A stretch of DNA of 36,019 nucleotides from NCBI GenBank assembly GCA_020426515.1, contig JAGQPW010000049.1, forward strand, positions 1-36,019, given 5' to 3'. The position numbers and the translations under genes were made by a program. How positions within the stretch are numbered: position 1 is the first letter of the stretch; every line of letters starts with the position of its first letter. The notes beneath the pieces were generated by a model. The model was given only the letters and a program-made list of their open reading frames with translations. It did not search any database and was not told the origin of the DNA. Shown here one piece after another: positions 12,301 through 19,361 of this stretch. Source of the DNA: Planctomycetaceae bacterium (lineage in GTDB: Bacteria; Planctomycetota; Planctomycetia; Planctomycetales; Planctomycetaceae).

Positions 12301-12911
12301 ACGAACAACTCCACATTCTTCGGACTTCCCAACTGCGGAGTCAGGTAGTCGTACAGACCGTAGCCGGCGATGCCCCCCAGAATGATGGCGGTCATGGAAA
12401 CCATCTGCATCGTGCCGTTGCCACGTGCCAGCAGGGATGTGGGAAGGATCTCCGCGATGCTGCCAAATTTGGAGGGACCAAACAGGGCGCTTTGCGCCCC
12501 CAGCAGGCCCACAACCGCAAACATCAGCCAGACACTTCCCGTCGCCAGCGAAATGACGGCCAGCAGCGTGATCGCGAACTCCAGCAGTTTGCAGGAGACG
12601 ATCACGTTCCGCTTGGGGAACCGATCGGCGAGCCATCCAGCCGTGGGCGTCAGCAGGACGTAAGGAACCGTGAGGGCCAGGCCGCCGAGCGCGAGTGTCA
12701 GGCCCGCGTCCAGTTTCTGCTGGGCAACCGAAACGGCGAACCAGCGGAACAGGTTGTCGAGAAACGCGCCGAAGAACTGCGTGATGAGCAACCCGAAAAA
12801 TCCCACCGACCAGATGCGGCCCGAGGGGACATGACCGGCATGGGCTTCCGGTGTATCCGTGGCTACGTCACGTTCGGGAGGGACGGAGTCATCAGAAGTT
12901 TCAGAGGTCAT
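9345..12911 (-). CDS. aas: Fused LplT-like transporter / PlsC-type acyltransferase / acyl-ACP synthetase (Aas)
   Basis: A 1188-residue inner-membrane protein that should import lysophospholipids and re-acylate them. Residues ~25-420 are an MFS transporter of the LplT type (about 12 hydrophobic segments; FLDNLFRWF, GWLADRFPKR). Residues ~450-650 are a PlsC acyltransferase with NHVSWMD near 480 and EGQLTRTG near 556. Residues ~690-1185 are an AMP-forming synthetase with TSGSTGEPKG near 825, GYGTTELSP, WYVTGD and a C-terminal GTGKLDLRALK with the catalytic Lys. In E. coli LplT is a separate protein beside the bifunctional Aas; here all three are joined. The ATG at 12911 is preferred to one at 12977, whose extra residues look non-coding. 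fabZ and the DUF5658-like gene lie upstream on the same strand. Confidence 0.9.
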   Translation of the reverse strand: MTSETSDDSVPPERDVATDTPEAHAGHVPSGRIWSVGFFGLLITQFFGAFLDNLFRWFAVSVAQQKLDAGLTLALGGLALTVPYVLLTPTAGWLADRFPKRNVIVSCKLLEFAITLLAVISLATGSVWLMFAVVGLLGAQSALFGPSKFGSIAEILPTSLLARGNGTMQMVSMTAIILGGIAGYGLYDYLTPQLGSPKNVELFVVGGTMLLIAILGTGGSLCIPRAPAADPTRTTELNPVPNLLKAIRALTADPRLFRTALGIAFFFFLGALSQSNLDQFGPQTYGISKTETGFLLGTLILGVGIGSVLAGLWSDGKVELGIVPLGAIGIIVSSLSVWLSGVMFNPDLPTQEQFAYYFGIASLFLLGCSAGLFDVPLESYLQFRSDVRNRGTVLAGNYFLSYTMIIVSCGFVYLLLTVLQVKPMTVFLIAGLMTIPVTMYLIYLLPDLTFRFVLWLFSHSFYKLKVSGRENVPEHGGALIVANHVSWMDGILMMVSTSRLARFIIFADFTEMWGLRTLGRIMNVIPIRASDGPRSILKALQTAKESVQNGEVVVIFAEGQLTRTGQMQPFNRGMLKIVDGTGAPIIPAYIHGLWGSIFSFRGGMFFGKWPRQWKSPVSIRFGEPLYNVKEAGQVRRVVEELGAEEMEMSSREQLIPVRKFIRNAKRFGNVPRVADSAGIKLSGRRLLLASLAMRRVLLRKVVQPGEQNIGVLLPPSVGGAIANMSLALMGKTTVNLNYTLSDDVLNVCIHKAGITHVLTSRKFIEKKPFAVEGAELVFLEDLKEQITSLDKAISAVQGVVCPTVLLERMLGLHRIGRDDTLTIVFTSGSTGEPKGVVLSHRNVGANLEAIDSLLQLTEVDGILGVLPFFHSFGFTACMWLPMCYAVRGVYHFNPLDARIVGRLVQEHKLTILMATPTFLKMYMKRCDQEQFKSLDLVVVGAEKMPVDLAEEFKEKFGITPSEGYGTTELSPVAAVNIPDHRSDNLFQQGTKLGTVGRPLPGVLAKVVSPDTGEDLGFSKEGLLLIKGPNVMMGYLNEPEKTAEVMRDGWYVTGDFASIEPDGFVTITGRQSRFSKIGGEMVPHIKIEEELCRLCTGGDDCDDDDGLIRLAVTAVPDASRGERLVVLHRELPCSVGDLIKRFAETGVPKLWIPSADSFIQVEEIPILGTGKLDLRALKEAALTQTGTAS

Positions 12912-13112
12912 TCTGGTGGTCTGGCAATACAAGGAAGGCGGACATCTTGCCCGCCCAGGCAGGTGCTGAACCCGCATCCGAACGGATTCCCCGATTCAGG
13001 GGCGCAACCATCGGGAGAATATCACGCCCGGGACGAGCGGGAAAGATGAAGATTTGCTTCCAACTTTTGACCGGGAAGAGAGATGGGGAAATTCCAGGTG
13101 CCCCGCGAAACG

Positions 13113-13496
13113 TTATGTGTGCCGTAGATACAGCATGGCGCTGTACATCACGATGCAGGCCACCGCGAGCGTACCGACCCGCAGCAGCATGCGGGCCGTT
13201 TCCATTCGTCGCTGGGCAATGATTTGCGCGATCAGACAGACAAAGACCACGATCGACAGTTTGAAAAACAGCATGCCCTTGATCGGCCCCCAGCGATGCA
13301 GGAAGAACGCGGCGACCGGGTTGGATTCCACAAACTTCAGACCTTCCCCGGAATTCATGAGCATCCAGTAGGTCATCAGAAAGTCGAGCACATTCACCAG
13401 CACAAACATGGCCGTTTCGTGCTCCAGCGGCAACTTGCCAAAAAGCAGATGCTTGAGGCCGTCGGATTTGCGAGGCTGCGGTGGGGAAGTGGTCAT
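13113..13496 (-). CDS. Small DUF5658-like membrane protein
   Basis: A 127-residue protein of unknown function with three membrane segments at about 29-48, 71-93 and 104-123. It shows the pattern of an Asp in the first helix (VLDFLMTYW), then ESNP (57-60), then a Lys inside the second helix (FFKLSI, K79). The same pattern closes the protein at 1005-2126. It sits between fabZ (162 nt upstream) and the Aas fusion (201 nt downstream) on the same strand, so co-transcription and a role near envelope lipids are possible but unproven. The start at 13496 begins a short polar N-terminus before the first helix. The family name is from memory of the motif pattern. Confidence 0.75.
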   Translation of the reverse strand: MTTSPPQPRKSDGLKHLLFGKLPLEHETAMFVLVNVLDFLMTYWMLMNSGEGLKFVESNPVAAFFLHRWGPIKGMLFFKLSIVVFVCLIAQIIAQRRMETARMLLRVGTLAVACIVMYSAMLYLRHT

Positions 13497-13658
13497 CCGT
13501 TGCGTCTCCGGCGAACTCTCGACGAGGGTGATTTCGTATCAAACCTAATAGTACGGATGTTTCACCGCCGGATGACAGCGGGAAATGGACCGGCCTGGAG
13601 CGTGGAGAATTCCCCAACGTTGACACGCCAGGCTCGCTGCTTCTAAGTGCTCAACGCC

Positions 13659-14105
13659 CTATTCCGGCTTTGCGGCACTGCAGGCAAACTCCAGCCGAAC
13701 CGTTGCTTTCCCCTCCACCGAGACTTTGCCCTTCAGGAAGAAGGCGTTGGAGACCCGTTCGACCAGTTCGACTTCCAGGTCGAGCGTTTGGCCGGGGCGA
13801 ACCATCTTGCGGAACTGGACGTTGTTGAGCCGTGTCACAACCGGGACTTCGTCGCCGCCGCTCGCCACGTACTGGGCAATCAGCACGGCACCTGCCTGAA
13901 ACGCAGCTTCACACTGCAGTACCCCCGGAAGAACCGGAAATTGAGGGTAATGCCCCTGGAAGACATCCAGCGATTCGGGAAGATGCTTGCGAGCGTGAAT
14001 CGTTGTTTCCGTCATTTCGACGACCTCATCCAGCCACAGAAACGGGGACCGATGGGGGATCGTGGCTTCAATTTCGTCGCGGGTCAGTGAGCGGGACGCT
14101 GTCAT
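13659..14105 (-). CDS. fabZ: FabZ-like 3-hydroxyacyl-ACP dehydratase
   Basis: A 148-residue hot-dog fold enzyme that dehydrates 3-hydroxyacyl-ACP to trans-2-enoyl-ACP in fatty acid elongation. The opening IPHRSPFLWLDEV is typical of FabZ. The catalytic His lies in GHYPQFPVLPGV (H52), and the acidic catalytic partner in QCEAAFQAG (E66). Length matches the family. The usual FPGRP context reads YPQFP, so it may be a paralogue with altered chain preference. It is the first gene of the minus-strand group with the DUF5658-like protein and the Aas fusion, fitting a lipid theme. The start at 14105 (MTASRSLTRDEIE) is the only ATG in frame before the conserved region. Confidence 0.9.
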   Translation of the reverse strand: MTASRSLTRDEIEATIPHRSPFLWLDEVVEMTETTIHARKHLPESLDVFQGHYPQFPVLPGVLQCEAAFQAGAVLIAQYVASGGDEVPVVTRLNNVQFRKMVRPGQTLDLEVELVERVSNAFFLKGKVSVEGKATVRLEFACSAAKPE

Positions 14106-14260
14106 GATTTCGGGGATTCATTCATTGAGGATCATGGTCGATTCAGGCGCAGTGTAGAGGGTTGAGCCGATTCATCCACTCCTGCGTTCTCCCGGACGCG
14201 CAACAGGCGACCTGGACGCTGGCACGGATTGAACTGCGGAGGCCCCTGGTTCCTCATTCC

Positions 14261-14305
14261 CACGTGTTGAATTCACGTGATTCTCGCCCCGCTGGAGGGT
14301 ATAAT
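14261..14305 (+). promoter_or_regulatory. Candidate promoter and paired CACGTG operator of the CCFG cassette
   Basis: A consensus -10 box TATAAT lies at 14300-14305, about 90 nt before the first gene of the cassette. The -35 position (14277-14282, GTGATT) is poor, which suggests activator dependence. Two CACGTG palindromes, at 14261-14266 and 14274-14279, flank TTGAATT just upstream and overlap the -35 region. That is what an operator for a dimeric regulator would look like. Confidence 0.5.
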
Positions 14306-14394
14306 CCAACAGCGTATCCCTTTGACTCGCCATTATTTCAGCGATGTCGACCAATTATTGAACAGTGGCAGTTGCCTCGCCAAAGGAGAGAGAC

Positions 14395-15123
14395 ATGTCC
14401 CAAGTGCTTGAGGAACAGCGTGTTCCAGCGGCCAATCCAACGCATTCCAGCGTTCGCGATGAGTTCAACGAGTTCAGCTACAGCCCGGTTCCGATCGTAG
14501 CTGTCACGGGGATCATTTTGACTCTGCTGGGCTCGATGGCCCTGTTTCTCTGGATTGCTCTGCCAATTGCTCTGCTGGGCGCACTGGTGAGCCTGCTGGC
14601 CCTGATCACGATTCGCCGGTCGGATGGGGCTTACAGCGGTACACTCGTTTCCACACTTTCACTGCTGCTGGCGTGCAGCTTCATCGTCGGCGGACTGGCG
14701 TATCAGGTCTACCTTTACAAGACGGAGACCCCTGAGGGGTATCAGCGGATCAGCTTCTACCGCGACCTCTCCGAAAAGGGGATTGTGGAAACACCTTATT
14801 CCGTCATGGCTCACAAGGATGTCGCCGCCCTGGATGGCCAGAAGGTGTTCCTGAAGGGGTTCATTTACCCCACGGAAAAGATGACCGGCCTGAACAAATT
14901 CCTGCTGCTCAAAGACAACGGTCAGTGCTGCTTTGGCGGAAAGCCCAAGCTGGAAGACCGTATTGGTGTCGAGCTCAAGGGGTTTACGTTCGACCATACT
15001 TACAACAAGGTTTCACTGGCGGGAACCTTCCACCTGAACAAGAACTACCACGGTGGCGAAGGCCTGGAACCGCTGTTCTTGCTCGAAGCCGATAAATGTA
15101 CGCTGTCTGCCAGCGACTTCTGA
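14395..15123 (+). CDS. Membrane protein with DUF4190-like helices and CCFG-motif domain
   Basis: A 242-residue protein of unknown function, first gene of a three-gene cassette. Residues ~30-110 hold three hydrophobic segments around RRSDGAYSG, resembling the DUF4190 membrane module. The C-terminal domain (~145-240) should lie outside the cytoplasm if there are three helices. It contains VFLKGFIYP, then FLLLKDNGQCCFG with adjacent cysteines C178 and C179. This domain is clearly related to the C-terminal domain of the next protein. The pattern loosely recalls DUF3299 (unverified). AAGGAG at 14383-14388 fixes the ATG at 14395; a GTG at 14365 lacks such a site. Two cysteines next to each other in the envelope suggest metal binding, a disulfide or a redox role (inference). 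Confidence 0.8.
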   Translation: MSQVLEEQRVPAANPTHSSVRDEFNEFSYSPVPIVAVTGIILTLLGSMALFLWIALPIALLGALVSLLALITIRRSDGAYSGTLVSTLSLLLACSFIVGGLAYQVYLYKTETPEGYQRISFYRDLSEKGIVETPYSVMAHKDVAALDGQKVFLKGFIYPTEKMTGLNKFLLLKDNGQCCFGGKPKLEDRIGVELKGFTFDHTYNKVSLAGTFHLNKNYHGGEGLEPLFLLEADKCTLSASDF

Positions 15124-15192
15124 CGTCTGATGTGAGCGGCATGGAATGGCAGCACGGGCGGATCGAATCCGAAATAGCTGGGATGCAGCAGC

Positions 15193-15981
15193 ATGGTGAG
15201 TTGTCGAGGGATTGGAATACTGATGCTGGCCGTGATGGCAGGTTGTGGGGCCGAAAGCGGCTCCGAATACCGGACGGTCAATGCCGAGAATCCACCGTCC
15301 ACTCCTGCCGTCGAGTCTGTTTCTGACTCGGATGCCCCTCCGCAGCCGGAAACTCCTCCGAAGATGATCGCCAGGCAGCCTGCTGAGGAAGTGTCGCCGC
15401 AGGAACCTGCCACGCCAATGCCCGAGGCCAGACTGGCTGTCTCCGATGCCCGCCCCTTTGCGGTTCCGCTGCCCGAGAGACTCCCTGCGGAATCAGTATC
15501 TGCCTCGCCCGTTACACCCCCCGGTTCTCCCATGCCGGGCAAGATTCAACTGCTCGTTCCTGAAAAGACTTTCGTGACCGAAGGGGCCGAGAAGGCCCTT
15601 CGCGTCACTTTTGACGACATTGACCTGCTCAAAGTCCTCAACATGGACCCGGTTCCTCCCGATGTCGAAGACCACCTGCCCGGATGGCTCGCGGGACTGA
15701 ACGGAGAGCGGATTCGGCTGCGAGGCTGGATGTTTCCTCCTTCACGAGAAGACGGGATTACCCGGTTCATGTTTGTCCGAGACAACGGCATCTGCTGCTT
15801 TGGCCGTCGTCCTCAGGTTTACGATAAGGTCGCCGTCAGTTTGAAGGACGGGCTGACCACCAAGTACATTCAGGGGCGTCCATTTGACGTGATTGGCGTT
15901 CTCACCGTAGAAGCCGACGTCGAAGATGGCGAAGTTATCTGGCTGTACGCCTTGAATGACGCCACTGTCATTGATGAATAA
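15193..15981 (+). CDS. Probable lipoprotein with CCFG-motif domain
   Basis: A 262-residue envelope protein of unknown function. Residues 1-18 look like a lipoprotein signal (ILMLAVMAGC; C18 would be lipidated). Residues ~20-120 are a Pro/Glu/Ser-rich linker. The folded part starts near 135 with DDIDLLKVLNMDPVPP, followed by LNGERIRLRGWMFPP, then FVRDNGICCFG with C201 and C202. Residue by residue it aligns with the C-terminal domain of the preceding protein (GERIRLRGWMFP against GQKVFLKGFIYP; RDNGICCFG against KDNGQCCFG). It starts 69 nt after the previous gene and ends just before the third gene, so all three are probably one operon. The lipobox is slightly atypical (Met at -3). The start ATG lacks a strong ribosome binding site. 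Confidence 0.8.
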   Translation: MVSCRGIGILMLAVMAGCGAESGSEYRTVNAENPPSTPAVESVSDSDAPPQPETPPKMIARQPAEEVSPQEPATPMPEARLAVSDARPFAVPLPERLPAESVSASPVTPPGSPMPGKIQLLVPEKTFVTEGAEKALRVTFDDIDLLKVLNMDPVPPDVEDHLPGWLAGLNGERIRLRGWMFPPSREDGITRFMFVRDNGICCFGRRPQVYDKVAVSLKDGLTTKYIQGRPFDVIGVLTVEADVEDGEVIWLYALNDATVIDE

Positions 15982-16036
15982 ATGCGGAGCCCGCTGGCCC
16001 ATTGCCGGCGGATCTCTGCGGAAATTTGGAGACACC

Positions 16037-17209
16037 ATGATCCGAGTCGTTGCCGTACTGCTGCTGATCTGCTGGGGGACGCTGTCACAGGCGGAAAATC
16101 TCGGAGCATTCTGCTGCCCCTTCTGCAGTGCCCCCACACTGACCCTGACTGAGCAACTCAACTCGGCGCAAACCGCAGCGTTGGTGCAGTGGAAGTCTGG
16201 TAAACCCGCCAATCTCGATGAAGGCTTCAACGGCACCACGGAATATGAAATTGTGCAGGTCGTGCACGATTCCACAGGCAAGCTGGAGAAAGGACAGACG
16301 ATCCACCTGGACCGTCACCGGGCCGGGAAGGTCGGCGACCTGTTCGTGCTCCTGGGCACAGTGACCGAGAGCATTGAGTGGAGCAGTCCGCTTGAAGTGA
16401 CTGAAACCTCCTTCAACTACATGGTGCAGGCGCCAACCAAAGAATCGCCCGCAACTGCACGGCTGGCGTACTTTCTGAGATTTCTCGAGTACAGCGATCC
16501 AATCATTGCGAACGATGCCTACGCCGAGTTTGCGAATGCTCCTTACGAAGACATTGTTCCACTCGCCAAGGACTTCCCTCGCGAAAATCTCCGCACCTGG
16601 CTGGCGGATCCGCAGCTCAATCCCACCCGCATCGGACTCTACGGTCTGATGCTCGGACTGTGCGGGAAACCGGACGATGCGAAGTTCGTCGAGGAACTCA
16701 TTCTCAAGCCGACCGCGGATTTTCGTCTTGGAATCGATGGGGTGATGGCTGGCTACCTGCTGCTGCGCGGAAGCGCTGGACTGGACGTCATCAAAGTATC
16801 CAAGCTGCAGAATGCGGAAGTCCCGTTCAGCGAGACATTCGCGGCCATGCAGGCTCTGCGGTTCATGTGGACCTATGGAGCCGATCGCATTTCGCGGCAG
16901 GACCTGCGAAATGCAATGCAAATTCTGCTCGATCGCCCCAATCTGGCTGACCTGGTCATTGTGGACCTGGCCCGCTGGCATGACTGGGGCGTGATGGATC
17001 GTCTGTTCGCGATGTACACCTCCCCGGAATACGATGTGCCAAGCATCAAACGTGCGATCGTTCGGTTCCTGATGATTGCCGAGAAATCGAGCGTGGAGAA
17101 GGGCGAAATCTCCGAGGCTCAGCAGAAGCATGCCCAGGACTATCTGGCCAGGCTTCGTGAAACCGATCCAGAGACAGTCAGCAAGGCTGAGAAGTATTTC
17201 TTTGATTAG
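16037..17209 (+). CDS. Exported protein with N-terminal CCPFC motif
   Basis: A 390-residue secreted protein of unknown function. Residues 1-19 form a signal peptide (VVAVLLLICWG, cleavage near SQA/EN). The mature N-terminus then reads GAFCCPFCSAPTLT with C26, C27 and C30, a CCxxC site suited to a metal or haem-like cofactor or a thiol pair. Residues ~45-130 look beta-rich (TEYEIVQVVHD, LFVLLGTV). Residues ~140-385 are helical, repeat-like and rich in Leu/Ala, perhaps a HEAT/TPR-type solenoid. The ATG at 16037 is chosen because GGAG at 16028-16031 precedes it and it starts the signal peptide; the frame is open from 15956. It closes the cassette and is followed by a strong terminator. Confidence 0.8.
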   Translation: MIRVVAVLLLICWGTLSQAENLGAFCCPFCSAPTLTLTEQLNSAQTAALVQWKSGKPANLDEGFNGTTEYEIVQVVHDSTGKLEKGQTIHLDRHRAGKVGDLFVLLGTVTESIEWSSPLEVTETSFNYMVQAPTKESPATARLAYFLRFLEYSDPIIANDAYAEFANAPYEDIVPLAKDFPRENLRTWLADPQLNPTRIGLYGLMLGLCGKPDDAKFVEELILKPTADFRLGIDGVMAGYLLLRGSAGLDVIKVSKLQNAEVPFSETFAAMQALRFMWTYGADRISRQDLRNAMQILLDRPNLADLVIVDLARWHDWGVMDRLFAMYTSPEYDVPSIKRAIVRFLMIAEKSSVEKGEISEAQQKHAQDYLARLRETDPETVSKAEKYFFD

Positions 17210-17269
17210 GCCGCGTGGTTCTCAGCGTTTCACCTCAACGGAGGCTCCGACGCTGCGACGGCAAACATA

Positions 17270-17308
17270 AAGAAGTCCGCGTCAACAATTGGCTGACGCG
17301 GACTTCTT
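17270..17308. terminator. Strong bidirectional terminator
   Basis: A perfect 15-bp stem, AAGAAGTCCGCGTCA (17270-17284) with TGACGCGGACTTCTT (17294-17308), closes a 9-nt loop. It has a GC-rich core and an A-rich left foot and T-rich right foot. It lies between the convergent ends of the CCFG cassette (17209) and the GGDEF gene (17334), so it can serve both. Confidence 0.85.
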
Positions 17309-17333
17309 CATGTGCGGGATGGCTCAAAGACTG

Positions 17334-18236
17334 CTAGAAGCAGACGCGGTTGCGACCGGAACCTTTGGCTTCGTACAGCTTCTTGTCTGCCATGTCCATC
17401 AGCTCTTTTGGAGAGTACATCTCCAGTCCAGTCGTGTGGGCCACTCCCACGCTGATCGTCATCGGGACCGGGCCGTTGGACGTTTCAAATGGACGCGACG
17501 CCACGATGGCGCGAATGTCTTCGGCCAGCTTGACCAACTGTTCGCGAGAAATCTCGACCGCCACCACGGCAAACTCTTCGCCGCCAATTCGGGCCAGGAT
17601 TTCGTCTCCGCGAACGCGGGCCTTAATGCGTCGGCACAGTCCGGCGAGCAGTTCGTCACCGACGATGTGCCCTTGCGTGTCGTTGTGCCCCTTAAAGTGA
17701 TCGACATCGAACATCACAACGCCCAACCCGCGGCCATGACGTGAAGACCGCAGAACTTCACGCTGGAATGCATCTTCAAAGTACCGGCGGTTGTAGGCCT
17801 GGGTCAGCGGATCAGTCCGCATCATCTGTGACATTTCTTCGTGATACTTGGCTTCGACGTCACCGACCGGCAGGTACTTGAAGACATGTGACCCGATACG
17901 GATCTGGTCTCCCTGTTCAAGACGATGCTCCATCACCCGGGCTTCGTTGACATATGTGCCATTGGTGCTGCCCAGGTCCATCAGGTGATGGTGATCTCCG
18001 CGCCATTCAATCACTGTGTGATATCGCGAGGCGAAATCGTCGTTCAGCTCGCATTCGCAATCGGCACCACGCCCCATACGCAACCGACCTTCGGTCAGCT
18101 TGGTAACTGATGAGCCTGCTGCGGCGGGTTGGATTCGTACCAGACATGCCCCACTGGCTTCTTCCGCGAACATCTCAACGGGTGCTGCGGAAACCTGTGT
18201 CTGGGGCAGATTAAGAGCGGTGTTTTGGTGCGACAT
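17334..18236 (-). CDS. FHA-GGDEF diguanylate cyclase
   Basis: A 300-residue cytoplasmic protein expected to make cyclic di-GMP from two GTP. The N-terminal FHA domain (~30-122) has MGRG (54-57), SRYH (70-73) and DLGSTNGTYVN (87-97), the residues that recognise phosphothreonine. The GGDEF domain (~135-298) has DPLTQAYNRRYF, FDVDHFKGHND and the active-site signature GGEEF (218-222), so it looks catalytically intact. The product-inhibition site RxxD reads RGDE (209-212), with Glu in place of Asp, so feedback inhibition may be weakened. The layout implies control of c-di-GMP synthesis by Ser/Thr phosphorylation, a pathway well represented in planctomycetes. It shares the 17270 terminator with the opposing operon. 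Confidence 0.92.
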   Translation of the reverse strand: MSHQNTALNLPQTQVSAAPVEMFAEEASGACLVRIQPAAAGSSVTKLTEGRLRMGRGADCECELNDDFASRYHTVIEWRGDHHHLMDLGSTNGTYVNEARVMEHRLEQGDQIRIGSHVFKYLPVGDVEAKYHEEMSQMMRTDPLTQAYNRRYFEDAFQREVLRSSRHGRGLGVVMFDVDHFKGHNDTQGHIVGDELLAGLCRRIKARVRGDEILARIGGEEFAVVAVEISREQLVKLAEDIRAIVASRPFETSNGPVPMTISVGVAHTTGLEMYSPKELMDMADKKLYEAKGSGRNRVCF

Positions 18237-18391
18237 TGGAACAGCTATGGGTTTGGCCCTGCATTGAATAGTGACAGGATAAACCTAGCCCAAGATGCAA
18301 AAATGAAACACGTCTCACTCTTCGGAATGTAAGCAAACTGCCCAATCGATGCCGACGCTGCCACCTGTTCCGACGGTACTGCCTGGCGCGG

Positions 18392-19336
18392 TTATGAACT
18401 TAACACGGCCTTCATTTTTTCCAGACCGGTACGGGCGACGATCAGTGGGTCCTGCTGCCAGTAATCGCGATTGAACAGTTCCAGCGAGACGGCCCCGGAG
18501 AATTGAATGCGATCGAGTGTTTGACAAATTTCCGCCCAGGGAGCTGCGCCATCGCCGGGGTAGACCCGAAACGCATCGGTCAGTTCTTCGCGGGGCGGAG
18601 CCGCCGGGTAATCGTTGAAGTGGAAGCAGTGCAGGGCTGCACCGGAAATGATGCCCAACCCGGCCAATGACGAGCCACCGCGGTAAATGTGGTAAATGTC
18701 CGGGAGAATGCAGGCATCCGAGTCTCCAGCCTCCGTCGCCACAAAGACCGCTTCGCCCAGTCTCGACAGATTTCGGGAGTGTCCCCAGATTTCAACCTGC
18801 GGAACGACCCCTTGCTGTCGTCCGACTTCCAGCACAGCAGCGTAGCGTTCCGCCACCTTGAAGAGGTCGAGCGAGGGCGCATCCTTCTGTTGAGCTCCAA
18901 CCGGCGGGGCCGCGATGTGCGTTCCTCCCAGTGCCTTCACGAAATCCATATCTCGCTTCATCGTCTCGATACCCTCCTTGCGGCGGGTGTCGTCGTCGAC
19001 GATCCACTGGGCAAAACCAATGGTGCTCTCAACTCGCAGTCCGTGGTCGGCAATCCGCTTTGCGAGATCGGGCAGGGATTTCCCCGCATCAACATAGGCC
19101 TGAATGTCTCGAATCCAAGGTTCAATCCCCTGGTAGCCAGCCTTGGCCGCAAGATCGACAAAATCCTCAATCGGGAGTTTCTGACCCATGACCGTACTGG
19201 CGTTCAGGCAATATCGAACTCGCTGATCCAGTGGCAGTTGAGCAGCGACTTCGGGCTCCGCGGCAACTGTGCCCATCGCCATTCCGCCGGTCAACAGCCC
19301 GGCCGACATCAACAACTCACGACGGGTCACACTCAT
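18392..19336 (-). CDS. Sugar phosphate isomerase/epimerase-like TIM barrel, Tat-exported
   Basis: A 314-residue protein of the xylose isomerase-like AP endonuclease-2 fold, resembling hydroxypyruvate isomerase and sugar epimerases. Residues 1-27 are a Tat signal (VTRRELLMSAGLLTGGMA), so it should fold in the cytoplasm and be exported. Likely metal ligands are E182 (EIWGHSRNL), D213 and H216 (LPDIYHIYRGG), H239 (HFNDYP) and E286 (SLELFN). The substrate is unknown. The ATG at 19336 begins the Tat signal; an upstream frame to 19417 would overlap the preceding gene. It lies 25 nt after the tandem GNAT gene on the same strand and is probably co-transcribed with it. Tat-exported members of this family are common in planctomycetes and often relate to carbohydrate metabolism. 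Confidence 0.85.
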   Translation of the reverse strand: MSVTRRELLMSAGLLTGGMAMGTVAAEPEVAAQLPLDQRVRYCLNASTVMGQKLPIEDFVDLAAKAGYQGIEPWIRDIQAYVDAGKSLPDLAKRIADHGLRVESTIGFAQWIVDDDTRRKEGIETMKRDMDFVKALGGTHIAAPPVGAQQKDAPSLDLFKVAERYAAVLEVGRQQGVVPQVEIWGHSRNLSRLGEAVFVATEAGDSDACILPDIYHIYRGGSSLAGLGIISGAALHCFHFNDYPAAPPREELTDAFRVYPGDGAAPWAEICQTLDRIQFSGAVSLELFNRDYWQQDPLIVARTGLEKMKAVLSS

Positions 19337-19361
19337 CAGGTCACCTTGCTGAACGAAGAGA

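Noticed and set aside
12931..12960. GGCGG/CCGCC short inverted repeat upstream of the Aas fusion
   Set aside because: A 5-bp stem in GC-rich DNA is expected by chance.
16085..17131. A 348-codon minus-strand open frame opposite the CCPFC protein
   Set aside because: The plus-strand frame has a signal peptide, ribosome binding site and operon context; the antisense product is His/Gln/Arg-rich without domains.
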